Shown here piece after piece: positions 7,944-16,289 of a stretch of 59,090 nucleotides of DNA. The DNA lies in assembly GCA_045654805.1 (NCBI GenBank), contig JAZOOD010000023.1:1-59090 (forward strand). The letters run 5' to 3'. Within the stretch, counting starts at the first letter, position 1. The number at the start of each line of letters is the position of its first letter. The position numbers and the translations under genes were made by a program. The notes under the pieces were generated by a model that saw only the letters and a list, made by a program, of their open reading frames with translations, had not been told where the DNA came from and made no database searches. This DNA comes from CAZNKU01 sp045654805. GTDB taxonomy: Bacteria; Bacillota; Clostridia; Monoglobales; Firm-18.

Positions 7944-8774
7944 ATGATAATAAATTATGATGTACAGAAAATTAATAAACTTCTTTTGGATTTCTATAAC
8001 GCAACAGGAGTTAACATGGATTTGCGAAAGGCGGATTCCTCATTTGTAAATAACCAAAGCTATTGGGAAAGCAAATGCTATTGCAAGGAAATCCAAAGCA
8101 CCTCCAAAGGTAGAAAAGCATGCATTTATTCCGATGAATGTCTGTTTAAAAAAAGCAGAGAAAGCAAAAAAATAGAAATACTCACTTGTCACGCAGGTCT
8201 TACGGATATATCGATACCCATACTTTTTAACGACGAAATAATAGGCTACATAATTTTTGGACAAATTCGTACAGACTCTGACTTTTCCAAAAACAGAAAA
8301 CATATTATATCATTAGGCCTTGATGCTGAAAAAATGGAAAAGTATTATTACGACATTGACGTCTTTGATACCGACAAAACACAAAGTATGTCAAATATTG
8401 CAGAAATACTTGTAAAGCACATTTTATTGGAAAACATATTGAAACCCGACTTTGATGCAAATATTCAAAAAGCCGTTTATTATATCAACAACAATTTAGA
8501 AAAGGACTTATCAATTCAAAATATATCAAAAAATGTAAATATATCGAAAAGTGTCCTTTACAGGCGTTTTCATACCTATTTTAATTGCACCATAAGTGAA
8601 TACATTAACAAAAAAAGAATCGAAAAATCTGTTGAACTTCTTACAAAATCCGTTTCATCAATTGAAGATATCGCTCAAATTGTCGGATACACCAGTGGTT
8701 CTTACTATAGCAAAATATTCAAAAAAGAAAAAGGAATATCACCCTTGAAATACAAAAAACAACTCAAAAAATGA
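7944..8774 (+). CDS. PocR-sensor AraC-family transcriptional regulator
   Basis: The protein has 276 residues from the ATG at 7944, which has GGAGTG 8 nt upstream and follows a consensus promoter; earlier in-frame ATGs lie upstream of that promoter. Residues about 1-160 match the PocR sensory domain, with conserved CYCKEIQST, KACIYSDECL, and TCHAGLTDISIPI followed by IIGYIIFGQIRTD. The C-terminal 100 residues are an AraC double helix-turn-helix (NISKSVLYRRFHTYF, then YTSGSYYSKIFKKEKGISP). PocR domains bind small ligands such as short-chain diols or related metabolites. It is divergent from the aminotransferase operon, so it most likely activates that sugar locus. Confidence 0.9.
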   Translation: MIINYDVQKINKLLLDFYNATGVNMDLRKADSSFVNNQSYWESKCYCKEIQSTSKGRKACIYSDECLFKKSRESKKIEILTCHAGLTDISIPILFNDEIIGYIIFGQIRTDSDFSKNRKHIISLGLDAEKMEKYYYDIDVFDTDKTQSMSNIAEILVKHILLENILKPDFDANIQKAVYYINNNLEKDLSIQNISKNVNISKSVLYRRFHTYFNCTISEYINKKRIEKSVELLTKSVSSIEDIAQIVGYTSGSYYSKIFKKEKGISPLKYKKQLKK

Positions 8775-9073
8775 AACTCTGTTTTATCCTTGACAGAAGC
8801 TGACATTTAAAGCATAACACATTACCATATAAGACAACAACACTATGGATTAATCTAACAGGACTTAATCAAATTTGATAAATCCTGCTTTTCAGTAATA
8901 TTTAGACTTAATTTAACACTATAGTAAAAGTACATCGTTTTGAATTACAACGATTACTAACAATCAAATCAAAAATGCCATCACCTCATTTTCGGTGATG
9001 ACACAAATCATATAAATTCAATTTTTTAGCATTTAATGTTTTACAAAAAAACCTTAAAATATTCGATTTATGG
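8775..9073. other. Non-coding stretch after the AraC gene
   Basis: About 300 bases without an ORF of note. It holds one hairpin at 8979-9000 (CATCACC/GGTGATG, 8-nt loop) without a clear T-run, which may be a weak terminator for the regulator gene. No tRNA or RNA gene was recognised. Confidence 0.5.
8979..9000. terminator. Weak hairpin downstream of the AraC regulator
   Basis: Perfect 7-bp stem CATCACC/GGTGATG with loop TCATTTTC. There is no T-run after it on either strand, so termination is uncertain. Confidence 0.3.
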
Positions 9074-9179
9074 ATAGCCTACCCATAACGAGCAAAAGCA
9101 CCGAATGGCAAGGCAAACCTTACCAAAGCGGTGCATTTTTTAATTTTATCACGGACGTGATACTGAGTGGTGGAGATGA
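9074..9179 (-). repeat. tmRNA 3' end and flank (right copy of the ssrA repeat)
   Basis: This is the partner of 2381-2490, in the same orientation, and it includes the 3' terminal 12 bases of the intact tmRNA gene. The two copies bracket about 6.6 kb containing the IS, three sugar enzymes and the AraC regulator. Confidence 0.75.
9094..9140 (-). terminator. Rho-independent terminator of tmRNA
   Basis: On the minus strand a long stem GCACCG..GGTAAGG / CCTTGCC..CGGTGC is followed by TTTTGCTC. It starts about 34 bases beyond the tmRNA 3' end. Confidence 0.65.
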
Positions 9180-9514
9180 GGAGAATCGAACTCCTGTCCG
9201 AAAACACGCCACAAGACTTTCTACGAGTTTAGTTTATGTTCATCATTCCCTCCGGATACAGCACACAAACAAGCTGTAACCTTTAGTAGCTTCATTGTTC
9301 ATGATATGCTCAAAGCTTTGCATATTCACGTTCACCACTAATTGACGCTCTGTTCCGGGGCGTGGTAAACCCAGACAGAACGGCCGCCGTTAATTAGGCA
9401 GCGTAAGCTAAATTTTTGTTAGCGTTTAATTTTAAAAGTTCGAGCTTTTAAAGTGGCGCCGACCACTACCCGCTTATCCTGCTTAAATGCCCCCGTCGAA
9501 ACCATTGCATCCCC
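9168..9514 (-). ncRNA. ssrA: Transfer-messenger RNA (tmRNA)
   Basis: The 347-nt gene is read on the minus strand. The 5' end is GGGGATGCAATGGTTTCGAC and the 3' end is a tRNA-like T arm, GGAGTTCGATTCTCC, closing with CATCTCCACCA, so CCA is encoded. The internal tag frame (complement of 9394-9423) reads GCT AAC AAA AAT TTA GCT TAC GCT GCC TAA, giving the proteolysis tag ANKNLAYAA. With SmpB it rescues stalled ribosomes and tags the nascent chain for ClpXP-type proteases, whose genes are also in this window. smpB starts its upstream neighbourhood 45 bp away. The four pseudoknots were not checked base by base. Confidence 0.96.
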
Positions 9515-9558
9515 ATATTTAAGGGCAACAACAATGATATATTATTTGCAAGCTGTTG

Positions 9559-10050
9559 TCAACCCCTATTTCTTTCCTTTATCATACGGTCCATATCACG
9601 TTTTGCATCACGTTTTGCGGCATCATCACGTTTGTCATAAAGCTTTTTACCCTTTGCCAATGCCAATTCCAATTTCACCTTAGAACCAACAAAATACAAT
9701 GATGTTGGCACCAAAGTATAACCTTGCTGTTGTGATTGACCGATTAACTTGTTAATTTCCTTGCGATGTAACAAAAGTTTGCGAACACGTAATGGGTCTT
9801 TGTTAAAAATATTTCCTTTTTCATAAGGACTTATATGCATACCGTTAACAAAAACTTCACCCTTCACAATATTGCAATAGCTATCCTTTAAATTAACCTT
9901 GCCCTGACGGAGAGATTTTACTTCCGTACCGAATAACTCTATGCCGCATTCCATTGTTTCCTCAATAAAATACTCATGATATGCCTTTTTATTTTGAGCG
10001 ATATTTCTTTTTTCTCGCTTTTTTTGTACGTTTACTCCGTTGTTCGCCAC
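9559..10050 (-). CDS. smpB: SsrA-binding protein SmpB
   Basis: The protein has 163 residues and is recognised by KKAYHEYFIEETMECGIELFGTEVKSLRQGK split over residues 23-53 and by GKKLYDKRDDAAKRDAKRDM near the C-terminus. SmpB binds the tRNA-like part of tmRNA and brings it into the stalled ribosomal A site. The basic C-terminal tail required for accommodation is present. The gene precedes ssrA directly. Its first 62 bp overlap the end of the RNase R gene in another frame, so SmpB's N-terminus (MANNGVNVQKKREKRNIAQN) and RNase R's basic tail come from the same DNA; translation is probably coupled. Confidence 0.95.
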   Translation of the reverse strand: MANNGVNVQKKREKRNIAQNKKAYHEYFIEETMECGIELFGTEVKSLRQGKVNLKDSYCNIVKGEVFVNGMHISPYEKGNIFNKDPLRVRKLLLHRKEINKLIGQSQQQGYTLVPTSLYFVGSKVKLELALAKGKKLYDKRDDAAKRDAKRDMDRMIKERNRG

Positions 10051-11581
10051 TACGTTGTTTCACCTCTTTCGGAGCTTCTTTGTCCACAAATTCAGCTAAA
10101 ACAAAGTCTATTTGTTTAAGCTCTGTATTAACCTTTGCAAGCCTTACCTTAACTTGCTGTCCCATACAGAAAACCCTTCCTGTTCTTCTGCCTGTCAAAA
10201 GCATAGTATCCTCATCAAAGTCATAATAATCATCAGCAAGGTCTACCATACGTACCAATCCCTCTACAGTATTTGGTAAATCTACAAAAAAACCAAAATC
10301 CGTAACTGATGAAATTATCCCTATAAATTCTTGCCCGATTTTGTTCTCCATATACTCACAGGACATAAATGCGTCATAATCACGCTCCGCAGTTGTCGCA
10401 TCTGCCTCTGTTTGAGAAGATTGCTCCGATGCACGTCGCATAATCTTATTATAATGGTTTATACGCCATTCGTCAAGGCTGCCATTTAACCATTCCTTTA
10501 AAATTCTATGCACTATAAGGTCCGGATATCTTCTGATTGGGGAAGTGAAATGACAATAAAATTCGGCCGCAAGACCAAAATGCCCCAAATTTTCCTCACA
10601 GTACCGTGCTTTCATCATAGAACGGAGCATTACCGTACTGAGTACTGGCTGTGCATTTGTACCATCTACTCGGAATAACAGGCTTTGCAAAGCTTTTGGT
10701 GTAACTTTATCCTTTACCTTTAATTTATGCCCAAATGTCCTTACCATATTAACAAGCTTCTCTATTTTTTCGGGATCAGGATCTTCATGAACTCTGTACA
10801 CACTGGGTATGCCTTCCCTTTCACAATGTTTTGCAACAGTTTCGTTTGCAACCAGCATAAATTCTTCAATAATTTTATTAGAAATAGAAAGCTCTCTTGC
10901 TTTTACATCAACAACCTTTCCATCGCCATCAAGTTCAAAATACGGTTCCGGAAAGTCAAAATCTATTGCACCTCTACGCATACGCTTGTCACGTAAAATC
11001 AGAGCAAGCTCACGCATATTCTCAAACATTTCAATAAAATCCGCATATTGATTACGTGCAGACATATTACCCTCAAGCACCTGTGTAACCTTGTGATACG
11101 TTAATCTTGCACAACTCTTTATGACGGTTTCAGATATTTTATAATCCTCCACGTTACCCAACCTGTCTATTTTCATTATACACGAAAGTGTAAGACGTGG
11201 TTTATGCGGAACAAGACTGCACAAATCGTTAGACAACTTTTCAGGAAGCATGGGAACAACATTATTCACTAAATAAACGCTTGTGCCTCTGTTGTAGCTT
11301 TCTGCATCCAAAGCACTGCCCTCGGTTACATAGTGACTTACGTCCGCTATATGAACGCCAAGTTCAAATTTTCCATTTTTTAACTTTTTTATACTTACCG
11401 CATCATCGAAATCCTTGGAATCGTCCCCATCTATAGTAACTATTTGCCAATCAAAAAGACATTTTCTTCTCTTCAATTCAGATTCAGAAATCATATCAGG
11501 GATTGAACTAACTTCCTCTGATACTGCAAGGGTAAAATCCTGAATGTATCCGTAATTATATAAAAAATCACTTATATTCAT
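9989..11581 (-). CDS. rnr: RNase R-type 3'-5' exoribonuclease, lacking N-terminal cold-shock domains
   Basis: The protein has 530 residues from the ATG at 11581, chosen because GGAG is 9 nt upstream; a TTG 15 bases earlier overlaps it. It begins directly before the RNB catalytic domain: the metal-binding IDGDDSKDFDDAV is at residues 50-62, RGAIDFDFPEPYFELD and HFTSPIRRYPDLIVHR follow, and an S1 domain (IISSVTDFGFFVDLPNTVEG) is near 420-500. The tail is Lys/Arg-rich. Typical RNase R has a further 180-220 residues carrying an HTH and two cold-shock domains, missing here. No coding trace lies upstream before the secG terminator. RNase R works with SmpB/tmRNA in degrading non-stop mRNAs, matching the neighbourhood. 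Confidence 0.9.
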   Translation of the reverse strand: MNISDFLYNYGYIQDFTLAVSEEVSSIPDMISESELKRRKCLFDWQIVTIDGDDSKDFDDAVSIKKLKNGKFELGVHIADVSHYVTEGSALDAESYNRGTSVYLVNNVVPMLPEKLSNDLCSLVPHKPRLTLSCIMKIDRLGNVEDYKISETVIKSCARLTYHKVTQVLEGNMSARNQYADFIEMFENMRELALILRDKRMRRGAIDFDFPEPYFELDGDGKVVDVKARELSISNKIIEEFMLVANETVAKHCEREGIPSVYRVHEDPDPEKIEKLVNMVRTFGHKLKVKDKVTPKALQSLLFRVDGTNAQPVLSTVMLRSMMKARYCEENLGHFGLAAEFYCHFTSPIRRYPDLIVHRILKEWLNGSLDEWRINHYNKIMRRASEQSSQTEADATTAERDYDAFMSCEYMENKIGQEFIGIISSVTDFGFFVDLPNTVEGLVRMVDLADDYYDFDEDTMLLTGRRTGRVFCMGQQVKVRLAKVNTELKQIDFVLAEFVDKEAPKEVKQRSGEQRSKRTKKARKKKYRSK

Positions 11582-11641
11582 TATAATCATCTCCAATTTG
11601 TATATGATTATTGTTGCAAATTAATTAAAAAATAATCCAAT

Positions 11642-11670
11642 AAAAAAACCGCCGAAAAACGGCGGTCTTT
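11642..11670 (-). terminator. Terminator downstream of secG
   Basis: On the minus strand GACCGCCG, loop TTTTT, CGGCGGTT, followed by a T-run. It separates secG from rnr. Confidence 0.8.
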
Positions 11671-11683
11671 AATCAAGTACAAA

Positions 11684-11914
11684 TTATTTTATAAAAAATA
11701 AAATCAAAAGCGAAGTAACAAGGAAAATAACTGCAGCTGCAGCTGTAATCTTTGACAAAATTGCGTCAATTGTTTTACCCTTGTTTTTACCGAAAAATGT
11801 TTCAGCACCGCCTGCGATTGAACCTGACAAACCTGCTGTTTTACCTGACTGCATCAATACTATAGCAATAAGTGCGATTGCAACTATAATGTGTAAAATA
11901 ACAATAGCTATCAT
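11684..11914 (-). CDS. secG: Preprotein translocase subunit SecG
   Basis: A 76-residue protein with two hydrophobic helices (about residues 2-20 and 52-74) and the SecG signature between them: VLMQSGKTAGLSGSIAGGAE followed by TFFGKNKGKT. An AGGAGG site precedes the ATG by 8 nt. SecG is the small accessory subunit of the SecYEG membrane channel. It sits directly upstream of rnr-smpB-ssrA, a common order in Firmicutes, but a strong terminator follows it. Confidence 0.95.
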   Translation of the reverse strand: MIAIVILHIIVAIALIAIVLMQSGKTAGLSGSIAGGAETFFGKNKGKTIDAILSKITAAAAVIFLVTSLLILFFIK

Positions 11915-12003
11915 TTATAAATCCTCCTGTACAATAAATCACTTAAGATATTATATCACAGCAAATTCAATAATGCAAGTAAAATTTTATTTTTTTAGAA
12001 AAA

Positions 12004-12645
12004 TCATACATTACTTGGTAACGAAGTTTTAAGTTTTGCAAGGTGAGCGTCATATCCGACATTTATTAATGTAAAATTGCCATCAGCATAATCTATCTCT
12101 GTAACAGATGCATTGGATACCCATGGTATATCCTTCATTTCATCAAAAGTATAACCGCCAAACATACATTGTGACACACGGATAGGTGTGGCATGAGTCC
12201 CCACAACAATGGTTTTACCGTCATTTTCTTCAGCTACTTTTTTAAGTGCATTGCATACCCTTTCAGCTAATTCCCTAACGGTTTCACCATCTGTACATCT
12301 TGCATTCCCTAAATCAGTACGCCACTTTTCCCAATCATCTTTATATTTTTCCAAGATAACATCAAATTTTACACCTTCCCATTTTCCGGCAGATATTTCA
12401 CGGAAACTTTTATTTGCAATAACATTTTGTCCAACAGCTTCAGCAACATATTCGGCAGTTTTATATGCGCGCTTTAAATCACTTGCATATACCCTATCCA
12501 CCTTATAATTTTCCGTAATATATTTTGCGGTACATTGTGCCTGCCTATGCCCCAATTCTGTCAGTTCAATATCGTAATTACCTGCAAACACATTGAGATT
12601 ATTAGCCTCACTTTGACCGTGTCTGACTAAAAGTATCTTTGTCAT
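12004..12645 (-). CDS. Histidine phosphatase family protein (phosphoglycerate-mutase-like)
   Basis: The protein has 213 residues from the ATG at 12645, preceded by GGAGG 8 nt upstream; an in-frame start 33 bases earlier has no site. The catalytic RHG motif is in KILLVRHGQSEANN (residues 3-16), followed by SDLKRAYKTAE, the acidic EISAGKWEG and VVGTHATPIR with the second His. The family uses a phospho-His intermediate on small phosphate esters; members include cobalamin/alpha-ribazole phosphatases and broad phosphatases as well as dPGM. Because gpmI directly upstream supplies the mutase step, a separate phosphatase role is more likely. The substrate is unknown. Confidence 0.85.
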   Translation of the reverse strand: MTKILLVRHGQSEANNLNVFAGNYDIELTELGHRQAQCTAKYITENYKVDRVYASDLKRAYKTAEYVAEAVGQNVIANKSFREISAGKWEGVKFDVILEKYKDDWEKWRTDLGNARCTDGETVRELAERVCNALKKVAEENDGKTIVVGTHATPIRVSQCMFGGYTFDEMKDIPWVSNASVTEIDYADGNFTLINVGYDAHLAKLKTSLPSNV

Positions 12646-12666
12646 AAAACATTCCTCCATACACAA

Positions 12667-12690
12667 AAGGCGACTCAAAAGAATCGCCTT
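12667..12690 (-). terminator. Weak hairpin between gpmI and the histidine phosphatase gene
   Basis: AAGGCGA..TC pairs with GA..TCGCCTT with one internal mismatch; on the minus strand it is followed by TTTTG. It could be a leaky terminator that lowers expression of the downstream phosphatase. Confidence 0.5.
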
Positions 12691-12696
12691 AACAAT

Positions 12697-14211
12697 TTAT
12701 CTTATCATTGATTTACCTGTCATTGCATCAGGCTTTTCTAGACCTAAAAGATCAAGTAATGTAGGGGCTATGTCTGCAAGCTTACCTTCTTCTGTAAGTG
12801 ACTTAGCATCTTCGCCAATCATTATCATAGGAACTACATTAGTAGAGTGTGCTGTCTGCACATTACCGGTTTCATCAAGCATCTGCTCAGCGTTGCCGTG
12901 ATCCGCAGTAACCAGAGCACATCCTCCCTTTGCAAGTATAGCGTTGATAACCTTACCAAGACATGTATCAACGGCCTCTACAGCATCAACTGCCGCATTA
13001 AATACACCTGTATGCCCTACCATATCGCAGTTAGCAAAATTAAGAACGATAACATCGTATTTATCGCTGTTAATTCTCTTTACGCATTCTTCTGCCACTT
13101 CATATGCGCTCATTTCAGGCTTCAAATCATAAGTTGCAACCTTTGGTGAAGAAATCAACGCCCTGTCCTCGCCCTCATATTCCCTTTCAACACCACCGTT
13201 GAAGAAAAATGTTACGTGGGCATATTTTTCAGTTTCGGCAATTCGTAACTGTGTAAGACCATGTTTACTAATATATTCACCAAATGTATCATCCAAAGAT
13301 GTTGGTTTAAATGCAACCTCAACATTGGGCATAGCTGCATCGTACTGTGTAAAGCATACATAGAAAACAGGGAAGTAATCCCTGTCAAATCCGTCAAAAC
13401 TTGTATCAACAAAGGTTCTTGTAATTTCTCTTGCCCTGTCAGGACGGAAGTTAAAGAAAATTACGCTGTCATTTTCCTTAACATGGTCTGTACCCGTAAC
13501 AGTTGTAGGAACAACAAATTCGTCAGTAATACTGCACTCATAGGACTTCTTAATTGCATCAACAGCACTGTCACAAACCTCACCCTTACCAAGTGCGATA
13601 GCTTCATAAGCCTTGGAAACACGTTCCCATCTGTTATCTCTGTCCATTGCATAGAATCTTCCCATAACAGATGCCACCTTACCTACGCCAATTTCAGCCA
13701 TTTTATCTTCCAAACCCTGCACGTAGTCTGCACCTGATGTAGGCGGAACATCACGACCATCAAGGAAGCAGTGTACATACACTTTTTCAAGGCCGTTTCT
13801 CTTAGCAAGTTCCAACAATCCATAAAGATGTGTGTTGTGACTATGTACACCACCATCGGACATAAGTCCCATAATGTGAAGTGCGGAATTATTTTTCTTA
13901 CAGTTTTGAACAGCCTTTAACAATGTTTCATTTTCAAAAAAGTCGCCATCCTGAATGGACTTTGTGATTCTTGTAAGTTCTTGATAAACTACACGTCCTG
14001 CACCGATGTTTGTGTGACCAACCTCGGAGTTACCCATTTGACCGTCAGGCAAGCCAACATCCATCCCACTGCACTTTATAAGATTATGGGGATACATTTC
14101 CATATATTTATCTATATTAGGTGTTTTTGCGTATTTTACTGCATTACCCTTTTCAACCGATGTATAACCAAAACCGTCAAGGATAATCAACGCAACAGGT
14201 TTCTTGCTCAT
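12697..14211 (-). CDS. gpmI: 2,3-bisphosphoglycerate-independent phosphoglycerate mutase
   Basis: The protein has 504 residues from the ATG at 14211, with AAGGAG 7 nt upstream. It has the iPGM signature LIILDGFGY at the N-terminus, the phosphorylated Ser in GNSEVGHTNIGAGRVVYQ near residue 62, and metal ligands in FANCDMVGHTG and VTADHGNAEQM. It interconverts 3- and 2-phosphoglycerate using two metal ions (usually Mn2+). It follows tpiA and pgk in a three-gene glycolytic operon. Confidence 0.97.
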   Translation of the reverse strand: MSKKPVALIILDGFGYTSVEKGNAVKYAKTPNIDKYMEMYPHNLIKCSGMDVGLPDGQMGNSEVGHTNIGAGRVVYQELTRITKSIQDGDFFENETLLKAVQNCKKNNSALHIMGLMSDGGVHSHNTHLYGLLELAKRNGLEKVYVHCFLDGRDVPPTSGADYVQGLEDKMAEIGVGKVASVMGRFYAMDRDNRWERVSKAYEAIALGKGEVCDSAVDAIKKSYECSITDEFVVPTTVTGTDHVKENDSVIFFNFRPDRAREITRTFVDTSFDGFDRDYFPVFYVCFTQYDAAMPNVEVAFKPTSLDDTFGEYISKHGLTQLRIAETEKYAHVTFFFNGGVEREYEGEDRALISSPKVATYDLKPEMSAYEVAEECVKRINSDKYDVIVLNFANCDMVGHTGVFNAAVDAVEAVDTCLGKVINAILAKGGCALVTADHGNAEQMLDETGNVQTAHSTNVVPMIMIGEDAKSLTEEGKLADIAPTLLDLLGLEKPDAMTGKSMIR

Positions 14212-14232
14212 AATTTTACTCCTTTTCCTAAA

Positions 14233-14262
14233 ACAAACCAATCCTTTGAAAGATTGGTTTGT
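14233..14262 (-). promoter_or_regulatory. Intercistronic hairpin between tpiA and gpmI
   Basis: A perfect 11-bp stem (ACAAACCAATC / GATTGGTTTGT, 8-nt loop) lies 22 nt before the gpmI start and just upstream of its RBS. It may stabilise or attenuate the polycistronic message. The T-run is weak (GTTTTAGG), so full termination is unlikely. Confidence 0.55.
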
Positions 14263-14285
14263 CAAATATTACTTTCTTTAACAAA

Positions 14286-15035
14286 TTAGTATTTAACTAT
14301 ACCAGTAAAGTCCTCAGCCTTAAGTGCAGCACCGCCGATAAGACCGCCGTCAATATTAGGCTTAGCCATAAGTTCTGCAGCATTAGCAGGCTTCATACTG
14401 CCACCGTACTGAATGCGAATAGCTTCAGCAGTAGGGGCATCATAAAGCTCACCGATAACATCACGGATAATGCCACAAACCTCGTCAGCCTGGTCAGCAG
14501 TAGCAGTTTTACCTGTACCGATAGCCCAGATTGGCTCGTAAGCGATAACTACGTCTTTAGCCTGGTCAGCAGTTACTCCAAGCATTGCAATTTTAATCTG
14601 CATACGGATATGTTCAGGCATAATACCCATTTCACGCTGTTCCAAAGTTTCACCGCAGCAAAGAATTGGTGTAAGACCTTTAGCAATAGCAGTCTTAACC
14701 TTCTTATTTACAGTTTCGTCTGTTTCAGCAAAGTACTCGCGTCTTTCGGAATGCCCAATAATAACATACTTGACACCAAGGTCCAAAAGCATATCAGCGG
14801 AAATTTCACCTGTGAAAGCACCGCTTTCTTCCCAATGCATATTTTCAGCACCTACTGCAATATTTGTACCCTTTGTCATTTCTGTTGCAACAGCAAGGTC
14901 TGTTGCAGGTGTGCAGATAACAACATCAACATCTGCATCAGCAACCATAGGGATAAGTTCCTTTATAAGTTCAGCTGCCTGAGATGGAGTTTTGTTCATT
15001 TTCCAATTTCCTGCTACAATTTTTCTTCTAGCCAT
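14286..15035 (-). CDS. tpiA: Triosephosphate isomerase
   Basis: The protein has 249 residues, starting MARRKIVAGNWKMN at 15035 with GGAGG 8 nt upstream. Catalytic residues are visible: Asn/Lys in GNWKMN, His in VIIGHSERREYF, Glu in VIAYEPIWAIGTG, and the phosphate-binding loops YGGSMKP and GLIGGAAL. It interconverts dihydroxyacetone phosphate and glyceraldehyde 3-phosphate. It lies 17 bp after pgk, consistent with co-transcription. Confidence 0.97.
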   Translation of the reverse strand: MARRKIVAGNWKMNKTPSQAAELIKELIPMVADADVDVVICTPATDLAVATEMTKGTNIAVGAENMHWEESGAFTGEISADMLLDLGVKYVIIGHSERREYFAETDETVNKKVKTAIAKGLTPILCCGETLEQREMGIMPEHIRMQIKIAMLGVTADQAKDVVIAYEPIWAIGTGKTATADQADEVCGIIRDVIGELYDAPTAEAIRIQYGGSMKPANAAELMAKPNIDGGLIGGAALKAEDFTGIVKY

Positions 15036-15051
15036 TGATAGTTCCTCCAAA

Positions 15052-16242
15052 TTATTTATTATTAAGCGCTACAATACCCGGTAGGTCTTTGCCCTCAAGG
15101 AATTCCAATGAGGCCCCGCCGCCTGTTGAAATGTGAGACATCTTATCACCAAGACCTGCCTGATTAACAGCAGCAACACTGTCGCCGCCACCAATAACTG
15201 TAATAGCATCAATTTCAGCCAAAGCCTGTGCTACCGCATTCGTACCCTTAGCAAAGTTAGGCATTTCAAATACGCCCATAGGTCCGTTCCATACAACAGT
15301 CTTTGCGTCTTTAACAGCGTTAACAAATAATTCAACTGTCTTTTCACCAATGTCAAGACCCATGTAGTCAGCTTCAATAGCACAAGAATCAACTGTCTTG
15401 TATTCAGCATCGTTAGAAAATTCCTTTGCAACTACTGTATCTACAGGGATGAGAAGTTTAACACCCTTAGCTTCAGCCTTTGCAATCATTTCCTTTGCAT
15501 ATTCTACATAGTCTTCTTCAAGTAAAGACTTCCCTGTTTCATAGCCCTGAGCTTTGAAGAATGTATAAGCCATACCGCCGCCGATAATTAATGTATCAAC
15601 TTTTTCAAGAAGGTTGTTGATAACGGAGATTTTTGAAGAAACCTTAGAACCACCCAAAATAGCAACGCAAGGACGTTCAGGATTGTTTACTGCATTACCA
15701 AGGAACGCAATTTCCTTTTCAATAAGGTAACCTGCAACAGCAGTATCAAGATAATCTGTAACACCAACAGTTGAGCAATGTGCCCTGTGAGCTGTACCAA
15801 AAGCATCGTTTACAAAGATGTCAGCAAGTGAAGCAAGTTCCTTGCTGAATGTTTCAACATTTTTTGTTTCTTCTGCTCTGTATCTTGTGTTCTGAAGAAG
15901 AACAACATCACCATCATTCATTTCTGCAACAGCTTTTTTAGCATTTTCACCTACAACGTTGTCGTCAGCTGCAAAAACTACGTCCTTTCCAAGCTTCTTT
16001 GAAAGGCTTTCTGCAACAGGAGCTAAAGAAAATTCGGGCTTTGGTTCACCCTTAGGCTTACCCATATGTGAGCAAAGTATAACCTTTGCGCCATTTTCTA
16101 TCAAATATTTAATTGTTGGCAAAGCACCATTAATACGTGTTTCATCAGTAATAGTATTACCATCCAACGGGACGTTAAAGTCACATCTTACCAACACTCT
16201 TTTACCTTTTACAACAATATCTTCAATTGTCTTTTTGTTCAC
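15052..16242 (-). CDS. pgk: Phosphoglycerate kinase
   Basis: The protein has 396 residues when started at the GTG at 16242, which has GAGGTG 6 nt upstream; a longer reading from 16269 lacks a site. The family signature is KRVLVRCDFNVPLDG, then ILCSHMGKPKG, ILGGSKVSSK, VWNGPMGVFE and the C-terminal VIGGGDSVAAV and STGGGASLEFLEGK. It transfers phosphate from 1,3-bisphosphoglycerate to ADP. It is the first gene of pgk-tpiA-gpmI; gapA, often found in front, is absent here. Confidence 0.97.
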   Translation of the reverse strand: MNKKTIEDIVVKGKRVLVRCDFNVPLDGNTITDETRINGALPTIKYLIENGAKVILCSHMGKPKGEPKPEFSLAPVAESLSKKLGKDVVFAADDNVVGENAKKAVAEMNDGDVVLLQNTRYRAEETKNVETFSKELASLADIFVNDAFGTAHRAHCSTVGVTDYLDTAVAGYLIEKEIAFLGNAVNNPERPCVAILGGSKVSSKISVINNLLEKVDTLIIGGGMAYTFFKAQGYETGKSLLEEDYVEYAKEMIAKAEAKGVKLLIPVDTVVAKEFSNDAEYKTVDSCAIEADYMGLDIGEKTVELFVNAVKDAKTVVWNGPMGVFEMPNFAKGTNAVAQALAEIDAITVIGGGDSVAAVNQAGLGDKMSHISTGGGASLEFLEGKDLPGIVALNNK

Positions 16243-16289
16243 AAAAATCACCTCATATAATAAATTCAAGTTTATTTACACTAACTTAC

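Noticed and set aside
13261..13737. Long antisense frame inside gpmI
   Set aside because: It lies opposite a clear phosphoglycerate mutase gene, has no RBS or family resemblance, and its composition follows from the coding strand.
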